Below, piece by piece: positions 44,930 through 54,032 of a stretch of DNA of 64,000 nt. The stretch comes from Nitrobacter sp047149785 (GTDB lineage Bacteria > Pseudomonadota > Alphaproteobacteria > Rhizobiales > Xanthobacteraceae). The stretch spans positions 1,178,001 through 1,242,000 of the forward strand of contig NZ_BAAGBE010000001.1 of assembly GCF_047149785.1 (NCBI RefSeq), read 5' to 3'. Positions within the stretch are counted from its first letter, which is position 1; every line of letters starts with the position of its first letter. Below the pieces are notes generated by a model, which made no database searches, was not told the origin of the DNA, and was given only the letters and a program-made list of their open reading frames with translations. Position numbers and translations under genes: made by a program.

Positions 44930-45301
44930 ATGCGACGGCGGCTGGGAAGATTTCTTCCAATCGTCATGCTTGCGATGCTGGTGCAGATAATCGCACCGGT
45001 CGCGGCCTGCCTGGCGTTCAGCAACGCCGCGGCCGATCCGCTGGCGGGCGCGATCTGTTCGCATGCTGCCGATGCGAGTTCGTCGCAAGACGGTCAGACG
45101 GATCCCCATCGGGCGTGTGCCGGCTGCTGTGCGCTATGCGGCGCGGCCCATTCCGCGACCCCGACCGCTGATCCGCAGGGCTCCGTCGTCACGGTTGAGC
45201 GCGACGTGAACGCGGTCGTCTGGCGCGACCTGGATTTCGTATTGCCGCCATCCGTGGCCGACTCCCATGCGCGGGCCCGCGGTCCTCCCGGCATTTCCTG
45301 A
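44930..45301 (+). CDS. DUF2946 Cys/His-rich exported protein, copy 2
   Basis: 123-residue paralogue of the protein at 41939-42310, with nearly identical N-terminal membrane segment and C-terminal half. Metal-type residues C43, H45, H60, C66, C67, C70 and H74 are kept and an additional C63 is present (HRACAGCCALC). The two copies are more alike than the two receptors they precede, which points to duplication of the DUF2946 gene with gene conversion, or stronger selection. Start ATG 44930 follows GGGGTAGGG. Followed by the second receptor 91 bp on. Confidence 0.83.
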   Translation: MRRRLGRFLPIVMLAMLVQIIAPVAACLAFSNAAADPLAGAICSHAADASSSQDGQTDPHRACAGCCALCGAAHSATPTADPQGSVVTVERDVNAVVWRDLDFVLPPSVADSHARARGPPGIS

Positions 45302-45392
45302 TTCAGTAAATTTTGAATGATTGCTGCGATGACATTGCAGTGATCCGATCTGTTCGAACGCCCCGGCGATTGTCCGGTATCAGGAATATATC

Positions 45393-47612
45393 ATGTTCAA
45401 CCACCTCGCCCTCGGCGGAGGCAGCGCGCTTTGCAGCGTGTTCGCGACGATCGTTGCGGTCGCATCGCCTTCCGACGCTCTCGCGCAGTCCGGTGCCGAT
45501 GTTGCGCTACCGGCCGTGACGATCACGGAACCGCATTCCAACAAACCCCGGTCGAAGCGTGCGACGCGCAGCGCGGCCCGGTCAAATCGAGCCCCGCGCC
45601 GTGTAGCCGCGCGCCATGCACCGATGCCGCCGCAGGTCGCTGTTCCGGAAACTGTCCCTGCATCATTGACGGTCGCGACCGCACAGCAGGCGTTGCGGGA
45701 AATCCAGCAGACGCCCGGCGGCGTCGCCCTGGTGACGGCCGACGCCTACAAGAACTCGACGGTCGCCAACACCATAAAGGATGTGCTGGACTATGTGCCC
45801 GGCGTCTTCGTCCAGCCGAAATGGGGCGACGACACCCGGCTGTCGATCCGCGGTTCGAGCCTGTCGCGCAACTTCCATCTGCGCGGCGTGCAGCTTTATA
45901 TGGACGGAATCCCGATCAACACCGCCGACGGCTACGGCGACTTTCAGGAGATCGACCCGACCGCCTACAAATACGTTGAGGTGTTCAAGGGCGGCAATGC
46001 GCTGCGCTTCGGCGCCAATTCGCTCGGCGGCGCGATCAATTTCGTGACCCCGTCCGGCCGCGATCCGTTCGTCAACGGCGCCAGCGTCGACGCCGGCGCG
46101 TTCGGCTTCTGGCGGCTGCAAGCCAATGCCGGCGGCAGCAACGGCCCGTGGGATGGTTTCCTCACCGCATCGACCCAGGCGAGCGACGGGTTTCGCGACC
46201 ACAGTTTCGGCCATTCGACCCGCGTCAGCGGCAATGTCGGCTATCAGTTCTCGCCGGATTTCGAGACGCGATTCTATCTCAACGCCAACGACGTGCGGCA
46301 ACGCATTCCCGGCACCGTCAGCAAGGATTCGGCGCTGACGTCGCCCCAGACCGCCGCCGCCGGCAACATCGCGCTCGACCAGCAGCGCAACATCGACACC
46401 GTGCGGATCGGCAACAAGACCACGGTGCGGTTCGACGATACGACCGTCGAGTTCGGCGCGTTCGGAGTCGACCGGCATCTGATGCACCCGATTTTCCAAT
46501 GGCTGGATTATCACTATCTGGACTATGGCGGGTTCGCACGAGTGACCGATGACCGCCTGATCGGCGGCTTCCGCAACCGCGTGGTGGCGGGCGTCAATCT
46601 GCTCGACGGCAGCATCGACAACCAACAGTTCGCCAACCTCGCAGGCCAGAAAGGCGCGCTGCTGTCGTCGTCGATCGACCGATCGCAGAACACCTCGGTT
46701 TACGTCGAGGATTCGTTCTATTTCCTGCCAAACGTCGCCGCGGTCGCCGGCACGCAGTTCCTCTACGCCACGCGCGACCGGCAGGATCGCTTCCTGAGCG
46801 ACGGCGATCAATCGGGCCGAACGGAGTTCAACCTGTGGAGCCCGAAGGGCGGGCTGCTATGGCAGATCGATCCGACATGGCAGGCTTTTGCCAATATCTC
46901 GCGCAGCGCCGAGGTGCCGAGCTTCGGCGAGAGCGCGATGGGGCCCGGGATTCCGACGATTCCATTCACCAGCATCCGTGCGCAAACCGCGACCACCTAT
47001 GAGATCGGCACACGCGGCAAACGTCCGGATGCCACATGGGAGTTGACGTACTATCGTGCTCAGATCAGGAACGAACTGCTCTGCCTCTACAGCGCGTTCG
47101 GCAACTGCAACGTCACCAATGCCGATCGCACGATGCATCAGGGCATCGAGGCCGGCGCGGGCGCTGCGATCCTTCGCAATCTGTTCGTGCGCGGCGACAA
47201 ACCCGACAAGCTGTGGCTCAATGTCGCCTATACGTTCAACGACTTCCGTTTCAGCAACGATGCCTTGTTCGGCAACAACCTGCTGCCGGGTGCGCCGCGC
47301 CACTTCGTCCGCGCCGAACTGCTCTACAAGCATCCGAACGGGTTCTATATCGGCCCCAACCTCGAATGGGTGCCGCAGGGCTACTATGCCGACAGCGCCA
47401 ATACGCTGAGCACCGATGCTTACGCGATCTATGGGCTGAAGGCGGGCTTCGACGATGGAGGCAGGTATTCCGGCTACATCGAGGCCCGCAACCTTGGCAA
47501 CAAGGCCTACATCGCGTCCAGTTCGATCATCGATCGCGCCAACGCCACTTCACCATTGTTTGAACCCGGCACAGGGCGAGCGGTCTATGCTGGATTCAAA
47601 GTCCGATGGTGA
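45393..47612 (+). CDS. TonB-dependent outer-membrane receptor, copy 2
   Basis: 739-residue receptor, clearly diverged from copy 1. Signal peptide to about 30, TonB-box-like LPAVTITEP and a basic linker (KPRSKRATRSAARSNRAPRR). The plug includes DVLDYVPGVFVQPKWGDDTR, LSIRGSSLSRNFHLRGVQLY and VFKGGNALRFGANSLGGAIN, the FecA/OprC-like plug pattern; the barrel ends YAGFKVRW with terminal aromatic residue. Full length. Followed by PCuAC (88 bp) and YcnI and CopCD, so copper import is the likely role. Confidence 0.9.
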   Translation: MFNHLALGGGSALCSVFATIVAVASPSDALAQSGADVALPAVTITEPHSNKPRSKRATRSAARSNRAPRRVAARHAPMPPQVAVPETVPASLTVATAQQALREIQQTPGGVALVTADAYKNSTVANTIKDVLDYVPGVFVQPKWGDDTRLSIRGSSLSRNFHLRGVQLYMDGIPINTADGYGDFQEIDPTAYKYVEVFKGGNALRFGANSLGGAINFVTPSGRDPFVNGASVDAGAFGFWRLQANAGGSNGPWDGFLTASTQASDGFRDHSFGHSTRVSGNVGYQFSPDFETRFYLNANDVRQRIPGTVSKDSALTSPQTAAAGNIALDQQRNIDTVRIGNKTTVRFDDTTVEFGAFGVDRHLMHPIFQWLDYHYLDYGGFARVTDDRLIGGFRNRVVAGVNLLDGSIDNQQFANLAGQKGALLSSSIDRSQNTSVYVEDSFYFLPNVAAVAGTQFLYATRDRQDRFLSDGDQSGRTEFNLWSPKGGLLWQIDPTWQAFANISRSAEVPSFGESAMGPGIPTIPFTSIRAQTATTYEIGTRGKRPDATWELTYYRAQIRNELLCLYSAFGNCNVTNADRTMHQGIEAGAGAAILRNLFVRGDKPDKLWLNVAYTFNDFRFSNDALFGNNLLPGAPRHFVRAELLYKHPNGFYIGPNLEWVPQGYYADSANTLSTDAYAIYGLKAGFDDGGRYSGYIEARNLGNKAYIASSSIIDRANATSPLFEPGTGRAVYAGFKVRW

Positions 47613-47699
47613 GCATGTCCGTCGCTGTGCGCACTCGCTGTCTGATCCGGCCTCACGACCGGACTTCACTGAAGTGACAGAACCAAAATGGAGAATGTT

Positions 47700-48227
47700 A
47701 TGAAATCCTCGTTGATGTTTCGCGGCATGGTTGGCGGGCTCGCGATCGCCGCGCTTGGCCTGGTTGCGCCGGTCCATGCTCAATCCGTCAAGGCCGGCGA
47801 TCTGGTGATCTCGCAGCCGTGGACGCGCGCCACGGCCGGCGGCGCCAAGGTCGGCGGCGGATACCTCACCATCGAGAACAAGGGCTCGGTCGCCGATAAA
47901 CTTGTCGGCGGTTCGACGGATGCGGCCGCCAAGCTCGAGGTTCATCAGATGAGCATGAGCAACGGCGTGATGAAAATGCATCAGGTTGAAGGCGGTCTCA
48001 CGATCGGGCCGGGCAAGACGGTCAAGCTGGCGCCGGGCGGCTATCACCTGATGCTGGTCGATCTCAAGCATCCGTTCAAACAGGGCGAGCATGTGCCGGT
48101 GACGCTCGATTTCGAAAAAGCGGGCAAGGTCGCGGTCTCGCTCGACGTGGAAGGCATCGGCGCGCGCGCTCCGACCGCGCGGGCCGGCGGAGCGGCCGAC
48201 CATCATCATGACGGACACAAAAAGTGA
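47700..48227 (+). CDS. Periplasmic copper chaperone PCuAC
   Basis: 175-residue exported copper(I) chaperone. Signal peptide (to about 28, PVHAQS), then the PCuAC fold. The H-X10-M-X22-H-X-M set is visible as H82 (VHQM), M93, H116 and M118 (GYHLM). The C-terminus ends in a His tail (HHHHDGHKK). In other bacteria PCuAC with Sco delivers copper to cytochrome oxidase; a Sco is not present here. ATG 47700 with GGAG 10 bp upstream is used in preference to the in-frame ATG at 47688. Stop overlaps the next gene. Confidence 0.93.
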   Translation: MKSSLMFRGMVGGLAIAALGLVAPVHAQSVKAGDLVISQPWTRATAGGAKVGGGYLTIENKGSVADKLVGGSTDAAAKLEVHQMSMSNGVMKMHQVEGGLTIGPGKTVKLAPGGYHLMLVDLKHPFKQGEHVPVTLDFEKAGKVAVSLDVEGIGARAPTARAGGAADHHHDGHKK

Positions 48228-48757
48228 CGCCTGCCTCACGATTGTGGATCGGTTCGGTCATTGCGGCGGCTGCCGCCGTGGCCTCGTGCAACGGGGCGCT
48301 GGCGCACGTTACGGTGCAGCCGGCGGAGGCGCGCGCGGACAGTTATGCGCATCTCGTCTTCACCGTGCCGCACGGCTGCAAAGGCAGTGCGACGACGGCG
48401 CTGCGGATCAAACTGCCGGACGGAATCCTGTCGGCGAAGCCGCAGATGAAGCCGGGCTGGAAAGTCGAAATCAAGAACAGAAATCTCGATGCGCCGGTGC
48501 AAGGGCCGCATGGCAAATCCGTCACCGATGTCGTCGACGAGGTCGCCTGGCGTGGCGGTCCGCTGCCGGACAATCTCTATGATACCTTCGGTTTGATCGT
48601 GCGGCTTCCGGACAAGCCGGGAGAGAGCCTTTATTTCCCCACGGTGCAGGAGTGCGAACAGGGCGTGGAGCGTTGGATCGAACGTCCGTCCGCGGGGCAG
48701 GGGTTCGACAAGCTGCGCGCGCCGGCGCCGGTGGTTCGTCTGAAAGCCAACCACTGA
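48224..48757 (+). CDS. YcnI-like copper-binding protein (DUF1775)
   Basis: 177-residue periplasmic protein, signal peptide to about 27, with mature N-terminus HVTVQPAEARADSYAHLVF, placing His28 at the mature N-terminus as in copper(II) binding YcnI. The DUF1775 hallmarks VPHGCKGSATTALRIKLPDG, KPGWKVEI, VAWRGGPLPDNLYDTFGLIV and FPTVQECEQG are present. Start GTG 48224 overlaps the PCuAC stop (GTGA), so the three genes are coupled. YcnI-CopC-CopD association is a known copper-uptake context. Confidence 0.9.
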   Translation: MTPASRLWIGSVIAAAAAVASCNGALAHVTVQPAEARADSYAHLVFTVPHGCKGSATTALRIKLPDGILSAKPQMKPGWKVEIKNRNLDAPVQGPHGKSVTDVVDEVAWRGGPLPDNLYDTFGLIVRLPDKPGESLYFPTVQECEQGVERWIERPSAGQGFDKLRAPAPVVRLKANH

Positions 48758-48763
48758 GAGTCC

Positions 48764-50344
48764 GTGAGACGTCTGGCGCAAGCGGTGTGGTGTTTCTTGC
48801 TGGCTGCGGCGCTGCTGCCGTCGGCGGCCTGGGCTCACGCCAGTCTGATCGCCAGCAACCCCGCGGACGGTGCGCTGTTGGCGCATGCGCCCGCGACGCT
48901 GACGCTGACCTTCAACGAACCCGTGGACCCGCTGAAGATCCGGATCGTCGATCAGAACGGGAGGGGTGCGAACGTCACCCGCATCCGTCGTGACGGTGCG
49001 CAACTCGTCCTCACGCCGCCGGCGATATCGGGCGATGGCGCGCACGTCATCAGTTGGCGCGTAATTTCGGCGGATGGTCACCCGGTCGGTGGCTCCACGA
49101 CGTTCTGGATCGGCCGGCGCGGCGCTCATGTGCCGCAGACGGTGCGCTCGGAGGATACGCTGCTTCGCGGCGCGATCTGGCTGGCGCGGCTGGCCATCTA
49201 TGTCGGCTTGTTCGTCGGGGCCGGCGGCGCGTTCTTCGTCGCATGGCTGCGGGCGCCGCCCGCTCAGGCGACGCGCGTCATCGGCGCCTGCGTCAATCTC
49301 GTTGCGTTGGCTGCGCTGGCGCTCTCGGTCGGGCTGCAGGGACTCGATGCCCTGGCATTGCCGCCGTCGTCCTTGTCGGACACGACGGTATGGACCGTCG
49401 GCGCTCACGGCTCGTTCGGGTTGTCTGCCGCGATCGCGGCCGCTGCCTTGCTTCTGGCTTTGCTGTCGCATCGGGCCGGCGAAGTCGGCGCAAAGGCGAT
49501 GTCGCTCGGCGCTCTGGTCGGCGTCGGACTGGCGCTGGCGACGACCGGTCATGCCGCTACTGCCTCGCCGCGATGGCTTACCGCGCCCGCGGTGTTCATG
49601 CACGGCGTTGCCCTGGCGTTCTGGGTCGGATCGCTGGCCCCGCTCGCGCTGGCGATGCGCGAACCCCGCCAGACCGCCCTCGAGGTTCTGACGAGATTTT
49701 CGCGCGTTATCCCTTTCGCCGTCGCTGCGCTGCTTGCGAGCGGTCTGCTGCTCGCTATCGTGCAGCTCGAACGGGTGGATGCGCTGTGGACCACGAATTA
49801 TGGCCGCGTCCTTGCGATCAAGCTGGTGCTGGTGGCGTTGCTGCTGGCGATCGCGCTCTGGAATCGCGTGCGTCTTACGCCGCGGATCGGGCAGGGCCGC
49901 GTTGGCTCTCGTCGCCAGATGCGACGAACGATCGCCGCCGAGCTAATTCTGGTGGCCGCCATCCTCGGCGTCGTCGGGCTCTGGCGCTTCACCCCGCCGC
50001 CTCGCGCGCTGATAGTCGCTGTCCAGCCGTTTTTCACCCACATTCATACGGAAAAGATGATGGCGGACATTACGGTATCGCCGGGCCGGGCGGGGCCGGT
50101 CAGTGTCGCCATCCAGTTGCGGACACCGGACGAGGACGTATTCTCCGCCAAGGGCGTTTCCGTCACGCTGTCGAGCCCTGACAACGGCATCGAGCCATCC
50201 AGCGCGGAAGCGCGCTCCCTCGGCGAAGGGCAGTGGCAGGCGTCGATGGCCGCCCCGGTTGCCGGACGATGGACCCTCGCGCTCGATGTTCTGATTTCGG
50301 ATTTCGACCAGGTACACGCCGAGACGGAGATTCAGATCAAGTAG
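48764..50344 (+). CDS. CopC-CopD fusion, copper import protein
   Basis: 526-residue fusion. Signal peptide to about 24 so the mature protein starts with H25 (AHASLIASNPADGA), the N-terminal His of the copper(II) histidine-brace in CopC; D104 and H106 (SADGHPVGG) complete the site. From about 125 come eight CopD-type membrane spans (LAIYVGLFVGAGGAFFVAWL onward), with a periplasmic/cytosolic C-terminal domain from about 430. GTG 48764 is the start. Overlaps no gene; 6 bp after YcnI. Role in transferring copper across the inner membrane is inferred from the family and locus. Confidence 0.92.
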   Translation: MRRLAQAVWCFLLAAALLPSAAWAHASLIASNPADGALLAHAPATLTLTFNEPVDPLKIRIVDQNGRGANVTRIRRDGAQLVLTPPAISGDGAHVISWRVISADGHPVGGSTTFWIGRRGAHVPQTVRSEDTLLRGAIWLARLAIYVGLFVGAGGAFFVAWLRAPPAQATRVIGACVNLVALAALALSVGLQGLDALALPPSSLSDTTVWTVGAHGSFGLSAAIAAAALLLALLSHRAGEVGAKAMSLGALVGVGLALATTGHAATASPRWLTAPAVFMHGVALAFWVGSLAPLALAMREPRQTALEVLTRFSRVIPFAVAALLASGLLLAIVQLERVDALWTTNYGRVLAIKLVLVALLLAIALWNRVRLTPRIGQGRVGSRRQMRRTIAAELILVAAILGVVGLWRFTPPPRALIVAVQPFFTHIHTEKMMADITVSPGRAGPVSVAIQLRTPDEDVFSAKGVSVTLSSPDNGIEPSSAEARSLGEGQWQASMAAPVAGRWTLALDVLISDFDQVHAETEIQIK

Positions 50345-50377
50345 TGCGTTCATATTGGACGGAAACAGTTCTGTTTT

Positions 50378-50452
50378 CGTCATTGCCGGGCTTGATCCGG
50401 CAATCCATCTTTTTTGAAGGGATGGATGCCCGGATCAAGTCCGGGCATGACG
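50378..50452. repeat. Palindromic interspersed repeat, family C
   Basis: Two hairpins face each other: ATTGCCGG-GCTTGAT-CCGGCAAT (from 50381) and ATGCCCGG-ATCAAGT-CCGGGCAT, joined through CCATC/GATGG; the outer ends CGTCATTG and CATGACG are also complementary. The whole 75-bp element is an inverted repeat in the 264-bp copCD-proS gap. It belongs to the common REP-like repeat class of this lineage and may act as the copper-locus terminator. Confidence 0.8.
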
Positions 50453-50608
50453 CTAACAATGAGTCCGTTTTCGGACGCATAAATTATCTCAGGCGAGCGG
50501 AATTCCGCCGCTTTCGCGCGGCTTGTCCTCCCGCAGACCCTTGTATTTTGCCGGCCGATCCGGTTTCACTGCGAGCGTTCCCGTCCGAAGCGATTCCCAG
50601 GCCAACCC

Positions 50609-51928
50609 ATGCGATTGTCGCGTTTCTTTTTGCCGATTCTGAAGGAAACCCCGAAGGAAGCCGAGATCGTCTCGCACCGGCTGATGCTGCGGGCAGGCAT
50701 GATGCGGCAGGAGGCGGCCGGCATCTATGCCTGGCTGCCGCTGGGCCTTCGCGTGCTCAAGAAGGTCGAGGCGATCGTGCGCGAGGAGCAGAATCGCGCA
50801 GGCGCGATCGAGGTGCTGATGCCGACCCTGCAACTCGCCGATCTTTGGCGCGAGAGCGGGCGCTACGACGCCTATGGGCCGGAGATGCTGCGGATTCAGG
50901 ACCGCCACAAGCGCGAACTGCTGTACGGACCGACTAACGAAGAAATGATTACCGAAATCTTCCGCAGTTACGTGCGTTCCTATAAGAGCCTGCCGCTCAA
51001 TCTCTACCATATCCAGTGGAAGTTCCGTGACGAGCAGCGTCCCCGTTTCGGCGTCATGCGCGGCCGCGAATTCCTCATGAAGGATGCCTATTCCTTCGAT
51101 ATCGATGAAGCCGGCGCGCGGCGCTCCTACAACAGGATGTTCGTCGCTTACTTGCGCACGTTCGCGCGAATGGGATTGAAGGCGATCCCGATGCGCGCCG
51201 AAACCGGCCCGATCGGCGGCGATCTCAGCCACGAATTCATCGTTCTCGCCGAGACGGGGGAGTCCGGCGTCTATATCGACAACGATGTTCTCGATCTTCC
51301 CGTACCGGGCACGGGCGTAGATTACGACGGCGATCTGACGCCGATCGTCAAGCAGTGGACCACGGCCTATGCCGCCACGGAGGACGTTCACGACGCAGCG
51401 CGCTACGAGCGCGAGGTTCCAGAGGCGAGGCGCGTTCACACTCGCGGCATCGAGGTCGGCCAGATCTTCTATTTCGGCACCAAGTATTCCGAATCGATGA
51501 AAGCTCTTGTTGCCGGTCCGGACGGCGTCGAGCAGCCGATCCATGGCGGCTCCTACGGGGTGGGGGTCTCACGTCTCGTCGGCGCCATCATCGAGGCCTG
51601 TCACGACGAGGCGGGCATCAAGTGGCCCGAGGCCGTGGCGCCGTTCACGGTTGCGATCCTGAATCTGAAACAGGGCGCCAGCGACACGGATGCAGCCTGC
51701 GAACGGCTCTATCGCGAACTTTCGGCCCGTGGGGTCGATGTTCTTTACGACGACACCGACCAGCGCGCCGGCGCGAAATTCGCGACCGCCGACCTGATCG
51801 GCATTCCCCGGCAGGTGATGGTGGGCCCCAAGGGACTCGCCGAAGGCAAGGTCGAGATCAAGCGCCGCGCGGACGGCACGCGAGAGAATGTCGCGTTGGA
51901 GGATGCCGTTGCGCGCTTGACGGCGTAG
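50609..51928 (+). CDS. proS: Prolyl-tRNA synthetase (short type)
   Basis: 439-residue class II synthetase lacking the large INS editing domain, as in alphaproteobacteria. Motifs: LGLRVLKKVEAIVREEQNRA (motif 1 region), YHIQWKFRDEQRPRFGVMRG (motif 2), GGSYGVGVSRLVGAIIEACH (motif 3), and a C-terminal anticodon-binding domain (LYDDTDQRAGAKFATADLIG). ATG 50609 (MRLSRFFLPILKETPKEAE) is the family start. Separated from lolC by 73 bp; on the same strand. Confidence 0.97.
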   Translation: MRLSRFFLPILKETPKEAEIVSHRLMLRAGMMRQEAAGIYAWLPLGLRVLKKVEAIVREEQNRAGAIEVLMPTLQLADLWRESGRYDAYGPEMLRIQDRHKRELLYGPTNEEMITEIFRSYVRSYKSLPLNLYHIQWKFRDEQRPRFGVMRGREFLMKDAYSFDIDEAGARRSYNRMFVAYLRTFARMGLKAIPMRAETGPIGGDLSHEFIVLAETGESGVYIDNDVLDLPVPGTGVDYDGDLTPIVKQWTTAYAATEDVHDAARYEREVPEARRVHTRGIEVGQIFYFGTKYSESMKALVAGPDGVEQPIHGGSYGVGVSRLVGAIIEACHDEAGIKWPEAVAPFTVAILNLKQGASDTDAACERLYRELSARGVDVLYDDTDQRAGAKFATADLIGIPRQVMVGPKGLAEGKVEIKRRADGTRENVALEDAVARLTA

Positions 51929-52001
51929 CGATTATCCACCGCGCGCGGCGTTCAATGCCATTCCGGCCACAATTGGCCGCGAATCATGGGATTATCGAAC
52001 A

Positions 52002-53282
52002 ATGGATGAGACCATGAACGAGCGCCTCCGGACCAGGCCGTTTGCTGCATTCGAGTGGATGCTGTCCGGGCGTTACCTGCGGGCGCGGCGGAAGGAAGGA
52101 TTCATTTCCGTCATCGCCGGCTTTTCCTTTCTGGGCATCATGCTCGGCGTCGCCACGCTGATCATCGTGATGGCCGTCATGAACGGGTTTCGCACGGAAC
52201 TGCTCAGCAAGATTCTCGGCCTCAACGGGCACCTGCTGGTTCAGCCGCTGGAATCGCCGCTCACCGACTGGAAGGATGTCGCCGATCGTATCAATCAGGT
52301 GCCTGGGATACGGCTTGCCGCGCCCGTGGTCGACGGTCAGGCGCTCGCGTCGTCGCCGTTCAATGCCGCCGGCGTTTTTGTCCGTGGCATCAGGGGCGGC
52401 GACCTCAATAATCTCACTTCCATCGCGAAAAACATCAAACAGGGTTCGCTCGAGGGATTTGACGAAGGGCAGGGCGTGGCCATCGGCCGGCGTCTTGCCG
52501 ATCAACTCTCGGTGCACGCGGGCGACAGCATCACACTGGTCGCACCGCGCGGAGCCGTGACCCCGATGGGCACGACACCGCGCATCAAGGCGTACAAGAT
52601 CGTGGCCGTGTTCGAGATCGGGATGTCCGAATACGATTCCACCTTCGTCTTCATGCCGCTCGCCGAGGCGCAGGCCTATTTCAATCGCGCCAACGATGTC
52701 ACCGCGATCGAGATCTATACGGACAACCCCGACAAGATCGACGAATTCCGCAAGTCGGTGACGGAAGCCGCCGGCCGGCCGGTGTTTCTGGTCGACTGGC
52801 GGCAGCGTAATTCGACGTTCTTCAATGCGCTCCAGGTCGAGCGCAACGTGATGTTTCTGATCCTGACGCTGATCGTCCTCGTCGCGGCGCTGAATATCGT
52901 TTCGGGACTGATCATGCTGGTCAAGGACAAGGGCGGCGATATCGCGATCCTGCGCACCATGGGAGCGTCGCAAGGATCGATCATGCGCATCTTCCTGATT
53001 ACGGGCGCCGCGATCGGGGTCGTCGGCACGCTCACCGGCTTTATCGTGGGATTGGTGATCTGTCTCAACATCGAGTCGATCCGGGAATTCCTGTCCTGGC
53101 TCACCAGCACCGAACTGTTCTCGCCGGAGCTTTACTTCCTGTCCAAGCTGCCGGCGGAAGTCGATTTTCGGGAGACCAGCGCCGTCGTGATCATGGCGCT
53201 GACGCTGTCGTTTCTGGCGACCCTTTATCCGTCGTGGCGCGCCGCCCGCCTCGATCCCGTCGACGCGCTGCGGTACGAGTGA
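52002..53282 (+). CDS. lolC: Lipoprotein-releasing ABC transporter permease LolC/E
   Basis: 426-residue inner-membrane permease that extracts lipoproteins for transfer to LolA. First span (FISVIAGFSFLGIMLGVATL) with the LolC/E-type periplasmic domain, then three C-terminal spans of the FtsX domain (NVMFLILTLIVLVAALNIVS, GLIMLVKDKGGDIAILRTMG, ITGAAIGVVGTLTGFIVGLV). One permease gene only, so it is probably a homodimer as in alphaproteobacteria. ATG 52002 is taken; ATG 52014 is a good alternative with GGATGAG before it. Followed by lolD after 9 bp. Confidence 0.93.
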   Translation: MDETMNERLRTRPFAAFEWMLSGRYLRARRKEGFISVIAGFSFLGIMLGVATLIIVMAVMNGFRTELLSKILGLNGHLLVQPLESPLTDWKDVADRINQVPGIRLAAPVVDGQALASSPFNAAGVFVRGIRGGDLNNLTSIAKNIKQGSLEGFDEGQGVAIGRRLADQLSVHAGDSITLVAPRGAVTPMGTTPRIKAYKIVAVFEIGMSEYDSTFVFMPLAEAQAYFNRANDVTAIEIYTDNPDKIDEFRKSVTEAAGRPVFLVDWRQRNSTFFNALQVERNVMFLILTLIVLVAALNIVSGLIMLVKDKGGDIAILRTMGASQGSIMRIFLITGAAIGVVGTLTGFIVGLVICLNIESIREFLSWLTSTELFSPELYFLSKLPAEVDFRETSAVVIMALTLSFLATLYPSWRAARLDPVDALRYE

Positions 53283-53291
53283 GCAACGGGC

Positions 53292-53990
53292 ATGGGGCAG
53301 GGGGCGGAGGAAGTACCGGTCGTCTACCTTCACGACATCAAGCGTCAATATACGCAGGGCGAAACAAGACTGACCATCCTGGACGGCGCGAAGCTCGCCT
53401 TGTGGGCCGGACAGTCCGTCGCGCTGGTGGCGCCTTCAGGATCCGGCAAGTCGACGCTGCTGCACATCGCCGGGCTGCTTGAGAGCCCGGATGCGGGTGA
53501 GGTCTATATCGGCGGAGCCGCGACGTCAGGTCTTTCGGATCGGGAGCGCACGCAGATCCGACGCACCGATGTCGGGTTCGTTTATCAATCCCACCGCCTT
53601 CTTCCGGAATTCACGGCGCTCGAAAACGTCATGCTGCCGCAGATGATCCGCGGCCTCAAACGCTCGGAGACGGTCAAGCGCGCGCGCGAAATTCTCGCCT
53701 ATCTCGGCCTCGAGGACCGCGTGACGCATCGTCCTGCGGAACTGTCGGGTGGCGAACAGCAGCGGGTCGCGATCGCGCGGGCCGTCGCCAACGCGCCGCG
53801 CGTGTTGTTTGCCGATGAACCCACCGGCAACCTGGACCCCCACACCGCGGATCATGTGTTCAATGCGCTGATGCAGCTTGTGAAAGCGACGCGGGTGGCA
53901 ATGCTGATCGCCACGCACAACATGGAACTCGCGGACCGGATGGACCGGCGGGTGTCGCTGGAGAACGGTCAGGTTATCGAACTGGACTGA
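53292..53990 (+). CDS. lolD: Lipoprotein-releasing ABC transporter ATPase LolD
   Basis: 232-residue ATPase energising lolC. Walker A VAPSGSGKST, Q-loop VYQSHRLLPEFTALENV, signature ELSGGEQQRVAIARA, Walker B RVLFADEPTGNLDP and the H-loop (IATHNMELAD) are intact. ATG 53292 preceded by AACGGGC; overlaps nothing. Confident. Confidence 0.96.
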   Translation: MGQGAEEVPVVYLHDIKRQYTQGETRLTILDGAKLALWAGQSVALVAPSGSGKSTLLHIAGLLESPDAGEVYIGGAATSGLSDRERTQIRRTDVGFVYQSHRLLPEFTALENVMLPQMIRGLKRSETVKRAREILAYLGLEDRVTHRPAELSGGEQQRVAIARAVANAPRVLFADEPTGNLDPHTADHVFNALMQLVKATRVAMLIATHNMELADRMDRRVSLENGQVIELD

Positions 53991-54032
53991 AGCGGACCAA
54001 CGCTATTCGCGAGGCTGGCTTGGTATTTCCGG

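Noticed and set aside
50378..50452. Palindrome considered as a riboswitch or small RNA
   Set aside because: Its symmetry and the known style of intergenic repeats in this group fit a REP-like element better.
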